Source: Rhodococcus sp. 06-235-1A (GTDB taxonomy: Bacteria; Actinomycetota; Actinomycetes; Mycobacteriales; Mycobacteriaceae). Taken from it: a DNA stretch of 64,000 nucleotides. The stretch spans positions 310,001 to 374,000 of the forward strand of contig NZ_NOYI01000009.1 in NCBI RefSeq assembly GCF_002258785.1. Direction: 5' to 3'. Position numbers and translations under genes: made by a program. The notes under the pieces are model-generated. The model did no database searches, had not been told where the DNA came from, and worked only from the letters and a program-made list of their open reading frames with translations. Positions 41,224 through 50,106 of this stretch are shown here, in pieces (within the stretch, counting starts at the first letter, position 1; each line of letters starts with the position of its first letter).

Positions 41224-42428
41224 CGGACAACACGACCGGCGGACCGACGGTCACCGGTGCCTCCATTCGCCTCGACGGTGTGGTCAAGCAGTACAAAGGC
41301 CAGAACAAGCCGGCCGTGCAGAAGATCGACCTCGAGATCGAGGCAGGCCACATCGTGGCGTTCGTCGGACCGTCCGGTTGCGGTAAGACGACGACGCTCA
41401 AGATGATCAACCGGCTGATCGAACCGACCGAGGGTCGAATCTTCATCGGAGACCGCGACGTGACGGGCGAGGATCCCGACAAGCTGCGGCAGTCCATCGG
41501 GTACGTCATTCAGTCCGGCGGACTCTTCCCACACTGGACCGTCGCCAAGAACATCGGAGCCATCCCCCGTGTCCTGGGTTGGGACGCGAAGAAGATCGAG
41601 AAGAGAACCGACTACCTGCTCGATCTCGTCGGGCTCGACGTCGCGGACTTCCGGGACCGTTTGCCCAAGGACATGTCGGGTGGCCAGCAGCAACGAGTCG
41701 GCGTAGCTCGCGCACTTGCCGCAGATCCGCCCGTGCTGTTGATGGACGAGCCCTTCGGTGCTGTGGACCCCATCACCCGAGTACGGCTGCAGGACAGTCT
41801 GATCGCCATCCAGCACGAGCTCGCGAAGACCATCGTCATCGTCACTCACGACTTCGAGGAGGCGACGAAGTTGGGCGACAAGGTGCTGATCCTCTCCGAG
41901 GGCGGCCACATCGAGCAGTACGCGACTCCGGAGGAGATTCTGGCCAAGCCGGCCAGTCCGTTCGTCGAGGAATTCATCGGCTCCGGAGCCACTCTTGCGC
42001 ATCTGACGCTGTCCAGGGTCAAAGACGTGGAACACGATTCGGTGGTCACGGCCAAGGTAGGCGACAGCTCGCAGGAGGTCATCGCGCGCGCCCGAGCGCA
42101 GGGGGCCACCTGGATAGTCGTCATCGACGAGCATGGCCGCCCCCGGGCCTGGCCGTCTCTGGACGAAGTCGCCACCAAGGACCACATCACCGACTACGTC
42201 GATGCGCGGTTGCCCAGCGTTGCACCGTCGTCGACGCTCAACGACGCACTGGACTCGATGTTGGCGGCCAGTCAGGGTGGCGTACTCGTCACCGACGGCC
42301 GAGGCGCTGTGACCGGCGCGTTGACGATTGCCACCGTCATGGCTGTCATCCGCGGTCAGCTCTCGGACGCTCGATCCGGCGACGGACACGTGTCGTACTC
42401 GGCCCATACCGAAGGCGCAGCAACATGA
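41220..42428 (+). CDS. Osmoprotectant ABC transporter ATPase with CBS domains (OpuCA/ProV-like)
   Basis: 402 residues. Walker A GPSGCGKTTT, Q-loop QSGGLFPHWTV, signature DMSGGQQQRVG, Walker B VLLMDEPFGAVDP, and His switch VTHDFEEA. A C-terminal tandem CBS-like region (~290-380) probably senses ionic strength as in OpuA/OpuC. ATG at 41220 overlaps the previous stop (ATGA), and its stop overlaps the next ATG. Confidence 0.93.
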   Translation: MTDNTTGGPTVTGASIRLDGVVKQYKGQNKPAVQKIDLEIEAGHIVAFVGPSGCGKTTTLKMINRLIEPTEGRIFIGDRDVTGEDPDKLRQSIGYVIQSGGLFPHWTVAKNIGAIPRVLGWDAKKIEKRTDYLLDLVGLDVADFRDRLPKDMSGGQQQRVGVARALAADPPVLLMDEPFGAVDPITRVRLQDSLIAIQHELAKTIVIVTHDFEEATKLGDKVLILSEGGHIEQYATPEEILAKPASPFVEEFIGSGATLAHLTLSRVKDVEHDSVVTAKVGDSSQEVIARARAQGATWIVVIDEHGRPRAWPSLDEVATKDHITDYVDARLPSVAPSSTLNDALDSMLAASQGGVLVTDGRGAVTGALTIATVMAVIRGQLSDARSGDGHVSYSAHTEGAAT

Positions 42429-43162
42429 ATCGACTGCGCCGTGCCCCGTTGGACGTGTGGTTCGAGCCACTCCTCATCGTGGTACTCGGACTCGGTTACA
42501 TCCTGTGGTACCGATCGACGACGTTGACCGCCACCGAACAGGCATCGCTCGGCTGGGACAATCTGAAGACCACGATCGTCGATCACATCGTTCTGACGTT
42601 GACGGCCACGGTGATCGTCGTCGTCATCGCAATACCGTTGGGAATCCTGCTCACTCGCGACAGAGCGAAGAGCTTCCGGCCGGTGGCCGTCAACTTCGCC
42701 AATATCGGTCAGGCTGCACCGGCCGTGGGTCTGATCGTGCTGTTGACGATGTGGCTCGGAACCGGGTTTCGCACCGCAGTGGTGGGTTTGGTCGTCTACG
42801 CAATTCTGCCGATCCTTCAGAACACGATCGTCGGGATACAGCAGGTCGATCAGCGAACGATCGAGGCGGCCCGCGGAATCGGGTTCTCCGGGATCCGCAC
42901 CCTGGTGCAGGTGGAACTTCCCCTGGCGGTGCCGGTGATCCTCAACGGCGTGCGCACGGCGCTGGTCATCCTGGTCGGAACCGCCACGCTGAGCACGTTC
43001 ATCGGGGCGTCCAGCCTCGGAACGCTCATCACGACGGGCACGACGCTCTTCCTGCCGAAGTTGCTCATCTCCGGTGCTGTTCTCGTCGCACTGCTGGCAT
43101 TGATCATCGACTGGCTCGGCCGTGTGGTCGAATTGTTGGCGACCCCAAAGGGAGTGGCATGA
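42425..43162 (+). CDS. Osmoprotectant ABC transporter permease 2 (OpuCD/ProZ-like)
   Basis: 245 residues: five to six helices and the coupling loop VDQRTIEAARGIGFSGIRTL followed by ELPLAVPVILNGVRTALVIL. Partner of the permease at 40579. ATG at 42425 overlaps the ATPase stop; its stop overlaps the substrate-binding gene start. Confidence 0.92.
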   Translation: MNRLRRAPLDVWFEPLLIVVLGLGYILWYRSTTLTATEQASLGWDNLKTTIVDHIVLTLTATVIVVVIAIPLGILLTRDRAKSFRPVAVNFANIGQAAPAVGLIVLLTMWLGTGFRTAVVGLVVYAILPILQNTIVGIQQVDQRTIEAARGIGFSGIRTLVQVELPLAVPVILNGVRTALVILVGTATLSTFIGASSLGTLITTGTTLFLPKLLISGAVLVALLALIIDWLGRVVELLATPKGVA

Positions 43163-44133
43163 TTCGCCGTCTGTTCGTCGCCGCTGCAGCTGTGGTGCTC
43201 GCCGGGTCGGTGGCGAGTTGCGGCCTGGTCAGCTCGTCGGGAACGTTCGAGGCCACCACCCTTCCCGACGGCGCGAGGCCGCTCGACGGTGCGTCTCTGG
43301 TGGTGACGAGCAAGAGCTTCACCGAGGGCGTACTTCTCGGAAAGATCACTGCCACATACCTTGCCGCAGCCGGGGCGAAGGTCACCGACCTGACCGGCGC
43401 ACCGGGCTCGGCATCGTCGAGGCAGGCACAGCTCAACGGCGACGCCGACATCCTCTGGGAGTACACCGGCACCGGCTGGGTGAACTATCACAGCCAGACC
43501 GAGACGATCAGTGATCCGCAGGAGCTGTGGGAGCGTGTTCGCGACATCGAGAAGAACGAGCACGATCTGGACTGGCTACCGCCGGCCAACTTCAACGACA
43601 CGTACGCCTTCGCGGCGTCTGCCGCCACCGCTCAGCGACTCGGCGTCACCAGCCTGTCCGACGTCGCGAAGCTCCCGGAAGCCGACCGAACATTCTGCGT
43701 CGACGATGAATTCTTCTCTCGTTCGGACGGTTTCGGACCGATGCTCGACACATACGGCATCGGACTGAACGCGCCGGGCGGGGTACCGTCGAGCAATGTC
43801 ACCCGCATGGACGCCGGTGTCGTCTACACCTCGACCGCAGACGGTTCGCCCTGCAATTTCGGCATGGTCTACACCACCGACGGCCGGATAAAGAACCTGA
43901 ATCTGACCGTGCTGCAGGATGATCGCGCATTCTTCCTGCCGTACAGCGGTACCGCTGTAGTGCGCAACGCGATCCTGGAGCAGTACCCCCAGATCGCCGA
44001 TCTACTGGCGGTGGTGTCGGAGCGCTTGACCGACGATCTGATGCAGGAACTGAACGGTCGGGTCGACATCGAGGGTGAGGATCCGTCGGATGTCGCATAC
44101 GAGTGGCTGCAGAGCGAGGGGCTCGTGAACTGA
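43159..44133 (+). CDS. Osmoprotectant-binding lipoprotein (OpuCC/ProX-like)
   Basis: 324 residues with a lipoprotein signal (RRLFVAAAAVVLAGSVASC, lipidated Cys at ~21). Type II quaternary amine-binding domain: LVVTSKSFTEGVLLGKITAT, NGDADILWEYTGTGWVNY, FFLPYSGTAVVRNAILEQYP. ATG at 43159 overlaps the preceding stop. Completes the transporter. Confidence 0.92.
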   Translation: MIRRLFVAAAAVVLAGSVASCGLVSSSGTFEATTLPDGARPLDGASLVVTSKSFTEGVLLGKITATYLAAAGAKVTDLTGAPGSASSRQAQLNGDADILWEYTGTGWVNYHSQTETISDPQELWERVRDIEKNEHDLDWLPPANFNDTYAFAASAATAQRLGVTSLSDVAKLPEADRTFCVDDEFFSRSDGFGPMLDTYGIGLNAPGGVPSSNVTRMDAGVVYTSTADGSPCNFGMVYTTDGRIKNLNLTVLQDDRAFFLPYSGTAVVRNAILEQYPQIADLLAVVSERLTDDLMQELNGRVDIEGEDPSDVAYEWLQSEGLVN

Positions 44134-44140
44134 CCTCAGG

Positions 44141-44338
44141 TCAGGTGGGGTCCGGCTCGAAGAGCTCCTCGATGCTGCAGTCGAAGGCCGCGGCGAGGCG
44201 GAAAGCGACGGGCAGGCTCGGGTCGAATCGCTCCTTCTCGATGGAGATGATCGTCAGGCGGGTGACGTCGATGCGTTCGGCCAGTTCGTTTTGAGACCAA
44301 CCATGTTCGGTGCGACGCCGTCGAACACTGTTCTTCAC
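44141..44338 (-). CDS. XRE-family HTH regulator (65 aa)
   Basis: 65 residues: KNSVRRRRTEHGWSQNELAE, RIDVTRLTIISIEKERFDPS, then LPVAFRLAAAFDCSIEELF. GTG at 44338 overlaps the stop of the upstream membrane-protein gene (GTGA). The arrangement repeats that of the DUF2975/XRE pair at 0.5-1.3 kb. Confidence 0.87.
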   Translation of the reverse strand: MKNSVRRRRTEHGWSQNELAERIDVTRLTIISIEKERFDPSLPVAFRLAAAFDCSIEELFEPDPT

Positions 44339-44742
44339 TCGGACAGGGCTCGGTAGCGCGCGAACGCATACCGCGCGGTGAACGATGCGAACGCCGCCAG
44401 CAACAGGCCCGTCAGCAGCAGAGTGGCCGGGGGATCGACGCGGGTGATGGCCACCACCGCCAGAGTCAGGCCTACGACGGTCACGAGGTCGGTGGCGGTG
44501 CCGCTGGACGCCGCTGTTGTCCAATGGCTTTCGACGCTGTCACCGGAAGTGTAGGTCTGGTCGGCAGTGACCGGTGCGACGATCAGTATCCAACCCAGCA
44601 TTGCACCGAACGGGAGCGCGGTGAATCCGAACACCACCGCCGCGACCCCTGGGGACACGGGTGAGACCAGCCAGGCCAGTAGTGCCGTTGCCGAGGCCGT
44701 GGCAAGGCCGACAACGGCGACCGACAACCATCTGAGTGCCAT
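44335..44742 (-). CDS. Small integral membrane protein paired with XRE
   Basis: 135 residues with about four helices (near 5-25, 30-52, 78-100 and 105-125) and no named domain that I recognise. ATG at 44742 is preferred, with CGGAGC upstream; a longer reading to 44847 crosses the promoter palindromes. It is first in a two-gene operon with XRE. Confidence 0.78.
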   Translation of the reverse strand: MALRWLSVAVVGLATASATALLAWLVSPVSPGVAAVVFGFTALPFGAMLGWILIVAPVTADQTYTSGDSVESHWTTAASSGTATDLVTVVGLTLAVVAITRVDPPATLLLTGLLLAAFASFTARYAFARYRALSE

Positions 44743-44762
44743 ATGAGTGCTCCGATCGTAGG

Positions 44763-44782
44763 TATAGTTCGCTATACGTATA
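44763..44782. promoter_or_regulatory. Overlapping T/A palindromes upstream of the membrane protein/XRE pair
   Basis: TATAG-ttcg-CTATA (44763-44776) overlaps TATACGTATA (44773-44782), 21-40 nt before the start at 44742. A candidate XRE operator or -10 region. Confidence 0.6.
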
Positions 44783-44923
44783 GGAAACCATACATTGCTG
44801 GCCGATGTGTAGTCCACGACGAGCTGCTGGCGGTATGGTTCGAGCATGTGGATTGCCGGATTTCGGCGTCGTACTCAGCACTAGGAGCCTGACCGTGTAT
44901 TCGTCTTCAGTCGGAGGTCTGTG

Positions 44924-45865
44924 ATGGCAGGCGGACTCGTAGCCCTGCTCGACGACGTGGCAGCGTTGGCTCGCTTGGCCGCGGCATCGATCGACGACGT
45001 CGGTGCGGCGACCGGCAAGGCCACTGCCAAGGCAGCAGGCGTCGTGATCGACGATGCCGCGGTGACGCCGCAGTACGTCCGCGGTCTCGCGGCCGAACGT
45101 GAACTCCCCATCATCAAGCGCATCGCTGTGGGCTCGCTGCGCAACAAGCTGCTGATCATTCTGCCGATCGCCCTGTTGTTGAGTCAGTTCCTACCGTGGC
45201 TGTTGACGCCGATTCTGATGCTCGGCGGCTGCTACTTGAGCTACGAGGCAGCACACAAGATCTGGGGTGCGCTGTTCGGCCACGGAGATCATCACGAGGC
45301 TGCCGAGGACGAGCCGCGCGACGAGGACACCGTTGTCGCCGGCGCAGTGCGCACCGATCTCATTCTCTCGGCCGAGATCATGGTAATCGCGTTGGACACC
45401 ATTGCCGCAGAGGGCTTCTGGAGTCGCCTGATCATCCTCGCCGTCGTTGCCGTGGTCATCACGATCGTCGTCTACGGCGTCGTCGCGCTGATCGTGAAGA
45501 TGGACGACATCGGACTGAAATTGGCCGACGGCTCCACCGGGTTCGTCGAGAAATTCGGCCGAGGCCTGGTCAAGGGCATGCCCAAGGTCATGTCGGTGCT
45601 CTCGGTCGTCGGCACCGCAGCGATGTTGTGGGTCGGCGGGCACATCCTGCTCGTCGGAATCGACGAGCTCGGCTTCCATCCCATCTACGAACTCGTGCAC
45701 CACGGCGAAGACGCGGTGCGCGGTGTCGCCGGCATCGGCGGAGTGCTGGCGTGGATCGTCAATACTCTCGCGTCGGCGATCATCGGTGCGATCGTCGGTT
45801 GCATCATCGTGGTTGCGCAGCTGGGAATCTCGAAGGCGCTCGCCAAGCGGGCTGCCGCGAAGTAG
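44924..45865 (+). CDS. DUF808 (YedI-like) membrane protein
   Basis: 313 residues: N-terminal MAGGLVALLDDVAALARLAA and ASIDDVGAATGKATAKAAGV, then about six helices and TPQYVRGLAAERELPIIKRI, all matching DUF808/YedI. Function unknown. ATG at 44924 with CGGAGG. Its TAG stop overlaps the next GTG (TAGTG). Confidence 0.9.
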   Translation: MAGGLVALLDDVAALARLAAASIDDVGAATGKATAKAAGVVIDDAAVTPQYVRGLAAERELPIIKRIAVGSLRNKLLIILPIALLLSQFLPWLLTPILMLGGCYLSYEAAHKIWGALFGHGDHHEAAEDEPRDEDTVVAGAVRTDLILSAEIMVIALDTIAAEGFWSRLIILAVVAVVITIVVYGVVALIVKMDDIGLKLADGSTGFVEKFGRGLVKGMPKVMSVLSVVGTAAMLWVGGHILLVGIDELGFHPIYELVHHGEDAVRGVAGIGGVLAWIVNTLASAIIGAIVGCIIVVAQLGISKALAKRAAAK

Positions 45866-46350
45866 TGCCTGTACCGACAACTTTCGCCGTCGTTCATCCA
45901 ACCTCGGATCCGGCCTCGGAGATCCTGTATCGCTACAACGTCGATATCGTCGGGCGCTTCCACGGCCGAGAGGCGTCCGATGAGGAAGTGCTCCGAGTCA
46001 TGGTCGACGAGCCGAGCGACGACCTTGCCGGAGATTCGGGCACGTTCGTAGTGGCGTATGCGAAGCAGACCGTCGTCGGCTGTGGTGGGGCACGTTTCAT
46101 CTCCGACGACATTGCTGAATTGACGCGTATCTTCGTGGATCCGATCGGCCGGAGGGGTGGCGTCGGCGCATCGTTGATCGGGTATATCGAGAATATTGTT
46201 CGAGAGTCCGGCCGCAGCAGAATCCGACTCGATACCCGAGCCGATCTGGTCGAGGCCCGCCGCTTGTACTCGCGGCTCGACTACGTCGACGTCCCAGCAT
46301 TCAACTGCGAACCCTACGCCGAGGTGTGGCTCGAAAAGCAGCTCTTCTGA
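45865..46350 (+). CDS. GNAT-family N-acetyltransferase
   Basis: 161 residues: acetyl-CoA motif AELTRIFVDPIGRRGGVGAS and the C-terminal EARRLYSRLDYVDVPAFN. GTG at 45865 shares one base with the DUF808 stop, so it is translationally coupled to it. Acceptor unknown. Confidence 0.85.
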   Translation: MPVPTTFAVVHPTSDPASEILYRYNVDIVGRFHGREASDEEVLRVMVDEPSDDLAGDSGTFVVAYAKQTVVGCGGARFISDDIAELTRIFVDPIGRRGGVGASLIGYIENIVRESGRSRIRLDTRADLVEARRLYSRLDYVDVPAFNCEPYAEVWLEKQLF

Positions 46351-46360
46351 ACGGCTTTCG

Positions 46361-46573
46361 TCAGCGTCGAGCCAGCTCGAGTACCCGTCGCTCCGAGACG
46401 GAGACATCGGCGAGTGATGCCGTCAACTCGTCCCACGCCCTCTGAACGCGGAGTTCATCTCGGCGCAGGCGCTTCTGCGCAGCAGCGAGTCTGCGGCGCT
46501 CGGCCAGAAGCAGATTCCGATCGCGATCTTGCTTGGCCATGAAGAGGTACGTGTGCGGATCGAACGGATACAT
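46361..46573 (-). CDS. Small basic helical protein
   Basis: 70 residues, mostly Arg/Leu/Ala helix (LLLAERRRLAAAQKRLRRDE) likely to form a coiled coil, no known domain. ATG at 46573 has GGAG upstream. It follows the ArsR gene by 8 nt and is probably in its operon. Not recognised. Confidence 0.65.
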   Translation of the reverse strand: MYPFDPHTYLFMAKQDRDRNLLLAERRRLAAAQKRLRRDELRVQRAWDELTASLADVSVSERRVLELARR

Positions 46574-46581
46574 GCCAACTC

Positions 46582-47169
46582 CTATGGTGTAGTGGGGAAT
46601 CCGTGCATCAGCACCATGACGTGCTCACGGTCCCCCGTGCTCGCGTCCTCACCGTGCCGACGCCATTTGTCGATGACGGCGCGCATCTCGGTGCCCATCT
46701 CCTTCGTCTCCTCGGCGGTGAGCCGTAGAACGTCGTCGGAGCTGAACGCCGCCGAAATCCAGCCGGGGCCCCAGGACTCGGACGTCCGATCGAAGTCACG
46801 CAGCCGAGACCATTGATGCGCCAGCCAGGAGTCCTTGGACGCCTTGGCGACCGACAGGGACTCCGGCGAGTCGGCGAAGTCGTTCTCGGACCAGCTGAAC
46901 CCGTTCTCGTTGGCCTCCGACCACCAACGTTGACGCTTGTCCGATCCGTTCTCGACCTCCTTGACGAACCCGTGCTCGGCGAGTTTGCGCAGGTGATAGC
47001 TCACCGAGGCGGGTGACTCGTCCACCAGATCGCCGAGCTGTGTTGCCGTCATCGACTTGTTGGCGCGCAACGCATAGAGCAGGCGCAGCCGGATGGGATG
47101 CGTCAGCGCCTTCAGCTCGGACATGTCCGTCAGCTTCCTCGGCGTCCGGGGTGGCGGTGGGGGGCTCAT
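46582..47169 (-). CDS. ArsR-type winged-helix regulator
   Basis: 195 residues: wHTH at ~15-90 (ALTHPIRLRLLYALRANKSM, TATQLGDLVDESPASVSYHL, RKLAEHGFV) and a helical C-terminal extension. No metal-binding Cys motif. ATG at 47169. A perfect 9-bp inverted repeat upstream implies autoregulation. Confidence 0.88.
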   Translation of the reverse strand: MSPPPPPRTPRKLTDMSELKALTHPIRLRLLYALRANKSMTATQLGDLVDESPASVSYHLRKLAEHGFVKEVENGSDKRQRWWSEANENGFSWSENDFADSPESLSVAKASKDSWLAHQWSRLRDFDRTSESWGPGWISAAFSSDDVLRLTAEETKEMGTEMRAVIDKWRRHGEDASTGDREHVMVLMHGFPTTP

Positions 47170-47183
47170 GCACCAACCATAAC

Positions 47184-47215
47184 CCGAAAGAAATATTTCG
47201 CAATAGTTCTTTCGG
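47184..47215. promoter_or_regulatory. ArsR operator candidate
   Basis: CCGAAAGAA (47184-47192) and TTCTTTCGG (47207-47215) flank an inner GAAATATTTC palindrome (47190-47199), immediately upstream of the ArsR start. Confidence 0.65.
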
Positions 47216-47217
47216 AT

Positions 47218-47589
47218 TTAGCTGCTGTGCACGGTGACGGCGTATCCATCCGGGTCTTGCAGGACGAGGGTCTTTCCGAAGGGCCCGTCGAAGGGTGCGG
47301 TCAGAATGGGCACGTCGGCCGCGACCAGTGACTCGTGGAGCGCCTCGGCGTCTGTGCAGGCGAGCCACAGCGCGACTCCGAGTCCTGGCTTCCCGCTGTC
47401 GAGATCGGTTCCGGGAGCTGGGTTTCGGACAGCGAAGGGGATCGGCGAGGTTGCGAACACCACTGCTCCGGGCGGAGCCTGGGGTGCGCGCACGAGTCCC
47501 AGGCGCGATTGGTAGAAGTCGGCGCTCGCCTCGAGGTCACGTACTTGCAGGGAGAGGAAGCTCGGTCCGGAAACGACTGCAACGGTCAT
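47218..47589 (-). CDS. VOC/glyoxalase-fold protein
   Basis: 123 residues with the VOC beta-alpha pattern: FLSLQVRDLEASADFYQSRL, GLVRAPQAPPGAVVFAT, and C-terminal GKTLVLQDPDGYAVTVHSS. Could be a metal-dependent lyase or a binding/resistance protein. Divergent from the MarR gene at 47652 with palindromic sites between them. Confidence 0.85.
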   Translation of the reverse strand: MTVAVVSGPSFLSLQVRDLEASADFYQSRLGLVRAPQAPPGAVVFATSPIPFAVRNPAPGTDLDSGKPGLGVALWLACTDAEALHESLVAADVPILTAPFDGPFGKTLVLQDPDGYAVTVHSS

Positions 47590-47609
47590 AGTGGGTCCTT
47601 TCGGGTGTC

Positions 47610-47652
47610 GTCAAGGTCTTGACGTAAACGACTGTATGTCAAGATATTGACA
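47610..47652. promoter_or_regulatory. Paired MarR operators GTCAAGN4CTTGAC-like
   Basis: GTCAAGGTCTTGAC at 47610-47623 and TGTCAAGATATTGACA at 47637-47652. The second overlaps the A of the MarR ATG, so bound protein would block the start itself. They lie between the divergent VOC and MarR genes. Confidence 0.72.
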
Positions 47653-48086
47653 TGAGTCAAGTGGACGTCGACACCTCCATAGGTCTGGCCCTCAAGCGAG
47701 CCACGTCAGCGCTGCGTTCGGCGATGGACGATGCTCTACGCGAACTCGACATCACCGTCTCGCAATACTCGAGCCTCGAACACCTCGCGCACACGCCAGG
47801 CCTGTCCAACGCCGAGCTCGCTCGCGCAGTGTTCGTCAGCAGGCAGGCAACCCATCAGCTGCTGGCCGGGCTCACGCGAGACGGTTTGGTGGAGATCGAG
47901 GGTGCCGGCCGCGACCAACGTCTGTACGTAACGGCTACGGGCGGAGAGCGCTTGCGGCAAGCGTCGGCCGCTGTCGCCGCCGTGGAGCATGCCATGATTG
48001 CGTCACTGTCGACAGGCGAGCGAGAAGTGCTGCACCGCAATCTTGTTGCGTGCGCTGAGGCGTTGGACGGGCATCACCAGTCTTAA
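47652..48086 (+). CDS. MarR-family regulator
   Basis: 144 residues: wHTH ~45-100 (HTPGLSNAELARAVFVSRQA, THQLLAGLTRDGLVEIEGAG, RDQRLYVTATGGERL). Start ATG at 47652 sits in its own operator. Divergent VOC gene is the likely target. No good ribosome site. Confidence 0.9.
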   Translation: MSQVDVDTSIGLALKRATSALRSAMDDALRELDITVSQYSSLEHLAHTPGLSNAELARAVFVSRQATHQLLAGLTRDGLVEIEGAGRDQRLYVTATGGERLRQASAAVAAVEHAMIASLSTGEREVLHRNLVACAEALDGHHQS

Positions 48087-48088
48087 CG

Positions 48089-48898
48089 TCACTCGATCGA
48101 GTCGAGGAACTCCAGCATCGCCGCATTGAATTCCTTCGGACGGTCCATGTTCGCGGCGTGACCACAGTTCTCCAGCACAACCGATCGTCCGAGCGGGTTC
48201 AGGTCCACCGACTCGGAAGCGTGTGCAGCAGGCCAGAACTGACTGTCGCGCCCGGCGACCATCAGGTACGGCCTGTCGATACCGGCAATGGTTGCCCGCC
48301 AATCCTGCGCTGCGTGATCGGCGAGCAGAGCCTTCATCGGTGGGGTGTCGGGCGACGCCATCTTCGGCATCGTTCGTAGTGCGAGCACGAGCTTCACCAG
48401 CGACGGTACGGATTTCCACTGAGGCCGGCCATGGCCGGTATCGGGTATTCCGTTGTCGAAGAACGTCGTTCGATTGCTCTCGGTGAGACCGTAGAACCCG
48501 TTGGCCCAGTCGGCGCTGTTCGCCATTTTCGGTGTCTGATCCACCGACACGATGGCGCGAACGCGGTCGGTGCCGAACTGCGACACATACGACCAGACGG
48601 TGCTCGCTCCCATCGATCCGCCGATCAGTACGGCCTCGTCGACGCTCACCTCCGACAGGAAGTTCGCCACATCCCGTCCGTGCCGCTCCATGGACGCGCC
48701 GTGTGTCGGTGCCTCCGAGGTGCCGTGTCCTCGTCGATCGAGCGCCAGAACGCGATATCCGTTGGCCACCAACGCCTTCTGCTGCAGAGCCCAGGTGCTG
48801 GCAGGGGCGCAGAATCCCGCGACGAGCACCACGGCCGGTCCGGTGCCCTCGTCGATATAGCTCAGGGTGACGGAGTCGTCGGTGACCACTGTCGGCAT
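48089..48898 (-). CDS. Alpha/beta hydrolase
   Basis: 269 residues with nucleophile elbow GGSMGAS (Ser in VLIGGSMGASTVWSYV), oxyanion region VVLVAGFCAPASTWAL, acid near VAGRDSQFWPAA and His in LENCGHAANMDRP. Family includes peroxidases and esterases; substrate unknown. ATG at 48898; 30 nt separate it from the upstream pirin gene on the same strand. Confidence 0.88.
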   Translation of the reverse strand: MPTVVTDDSVTLSYIDEGTGPAVVLVAGFCAPASTWALQQKALVANGYRVLALDRRGHGTSEAPTHGASMERHGRDVANFLSEVSVDEAVLIGGSMGASTVWSYVSQFGTDRVRAIVSVDQTPKMANSADWANGFYGLTESNRTTFFDNGIPDTGHGRPQWKSVPSLVKLVLALRTMPKMASPDTPPMKALLADHAAQDWRATIAGIDRPYLMVAGRDSQFWPAAHASESVDLNPLGRSVVLENCGHAANMDRPKEFNAAMLEFLDSIE

Positions 48899-48928
48899 GG
48901 TGAATCTCCCTGTCTCAGAAGAACTCGG

Positions 48929-49651
48929 TCAGGCGAACTCGGCGTGCATTTCCCAGATCATGATCTCGCTCGCAGTCGATGCTGTCACACGGTGCCCGCC
49001 GGTACCGGTCAGTCGCACCGCGTCGCCCTGGGCGAGATCGCCGATGTCCTCGAACACCACTGAGCCGTCGGCGACGAAAACGTGACCGAACGGAGCGTCG
49101 GGAACGGTGATGGACTGCTCGGGCTGGAGTCGCGCAACGTGCAGTGCCGCATACCGATTGCCGATGCGTACCCCATTTCCGCCCGGCATGCCCGATGCCA
49201 CGCAGACGAGCTCGCCGGCTGCCAACTCGTCGCGCACATCCAGTTCGTCGTACGAGGGCATCCGTCCGTCGGCATCCGGCGGGATCCACATCTGCACGAC
49301 GCGTAGCTTCTCCCGGCTGGTCAGGCTCGACGCGTTGCGTTCGGTGTGCCGTATGCCGGTGCCGGCACTCATGCGTTGAATCAGTCCGGGGCGGATCAGT
49401 CCGCTGTGGCCTTCGGAATCCGTGTGTTCGAGTGTGCCCTCGAGTACCCAGGTGAGGATCTCCATGTTCCGGTGCTCGTGCGAGTCGAATCCTTCGCCGG
49501 GAAAGACCGTGTCCTCGTTGTGCACCATCAGCAGCCCGTGCGCATTGGCCGCCAGGTCGTAGTTGCCGGTCGCGGGGAAGGACTGCTGGGAATCGAGCCA
49601 TTCGTTCCACCAGTGATGCCGTTGATCACCGGGAATGTGTGTGAGTGTCAC
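48929..49651 (-). CDS. Pirin-family cupin protein
   Basis: 240 residues. Cupin metal ligands in EGFDSHEHRNMEILTWVLEG (H-x-H), then GLIQRMSAGTGIRHTERN; C-terminal ends EIMIWEMHAEFA, the complete pirin tail. Pirins are Fe cupins with quercetinase-like or regulatory roles. Start is GTG at 49651, overlapping the MarR stop (GTGA), so it is the second gene of that operon. Confidence 0.9.
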   Translation of the reverse strand: MTLTHIPGDQRHHWWNEWLDSQQSFPATGNYDLAANAHGLLMVHNEDTVFPGEGFDSHEHRNMEILTWVLEGTLEHTDSEGHSGLIRPGLIQRMSAGTGIRHTERNASSLTSREKLRVVQMWIPPDADGRMPSYDELDVRDELAAGELVCVASGMPGGNGVRIGNRYAALHVARLQPEQSITVPDAPFGHVFVADGSVVFEDIGDLAQGDAVRLTGTGGHRVTASTASEIMIWEMHAEFA

Positions 49652-50100
49652 GACGCGTGGTTCCGCATTGCCGAGAACGTCCGGGTCAGAGCCGCGAGAT
49701 CCTTCGGATCCACGAGGTCGAACATGTTTCTTCGCACCGCCTCGACGTGTCCTGGACTGGCGGAGGCGAGGGTCTTCAGTCCTGCCTCGGTGAGTTCGGC
49801 GGACATGCCTCGCTTGTCGTCGTCGCATTTGACGCGCCGGACCCAACCGCACTCGACGAGCCGGCTGATGGCCCTGGTGACACCGCTGCGAGTGGTGGTG
49901 ACGGCGTCGGCGAGTTCGCTCATGCGGCGTCGGCGATCGGGCGCTTCGGAGAGCACCACCAGTAGCTCGAAGTCGGTGAACGATATCCCGGAGTCGCGCG
50001 TGAGCTGATTGTCGAGATCGCGAAGCAGCAGCCGCGTCGCGTCGAGGTATGCGCGCCAGGCCAGCTGTTCGTCCTGGCTGAGCCACCGGGTGGATTCCAT
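49648..50100 (-). CDS. MarR-family regulator
   Basis: 150 residues: wHTH ~45-110 (TDFELLVVLSEAPDRRRRMS, ELADAVTTTRSGVTRAISRL, VECGWVRRVKCDDDKRG). ATG at 50100: a TACTAT box at 50112-50107 ends 6 nt before it, indicating a leaderless mRNA. Cotranslated with pirin and divergent from the VOC and second pirin genes; palindromic sites in between. Confidence 0.9.
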   Translation of the reverse strand: MESTRWLSQDEQLAWRAYLDATRLLLRDLDNQLTRDSGISFTDFELLVVLSEAPDRRRRMSELADAVTTTRSGVTRAISRLVECGWVRRVKCDDDKRGMSAELTEAGLKTLASASPGHVEAVRRNMFDLVDPKDLAALTRTFSAMRNHAS

Positions 50101-50106
50101 GTCCCC

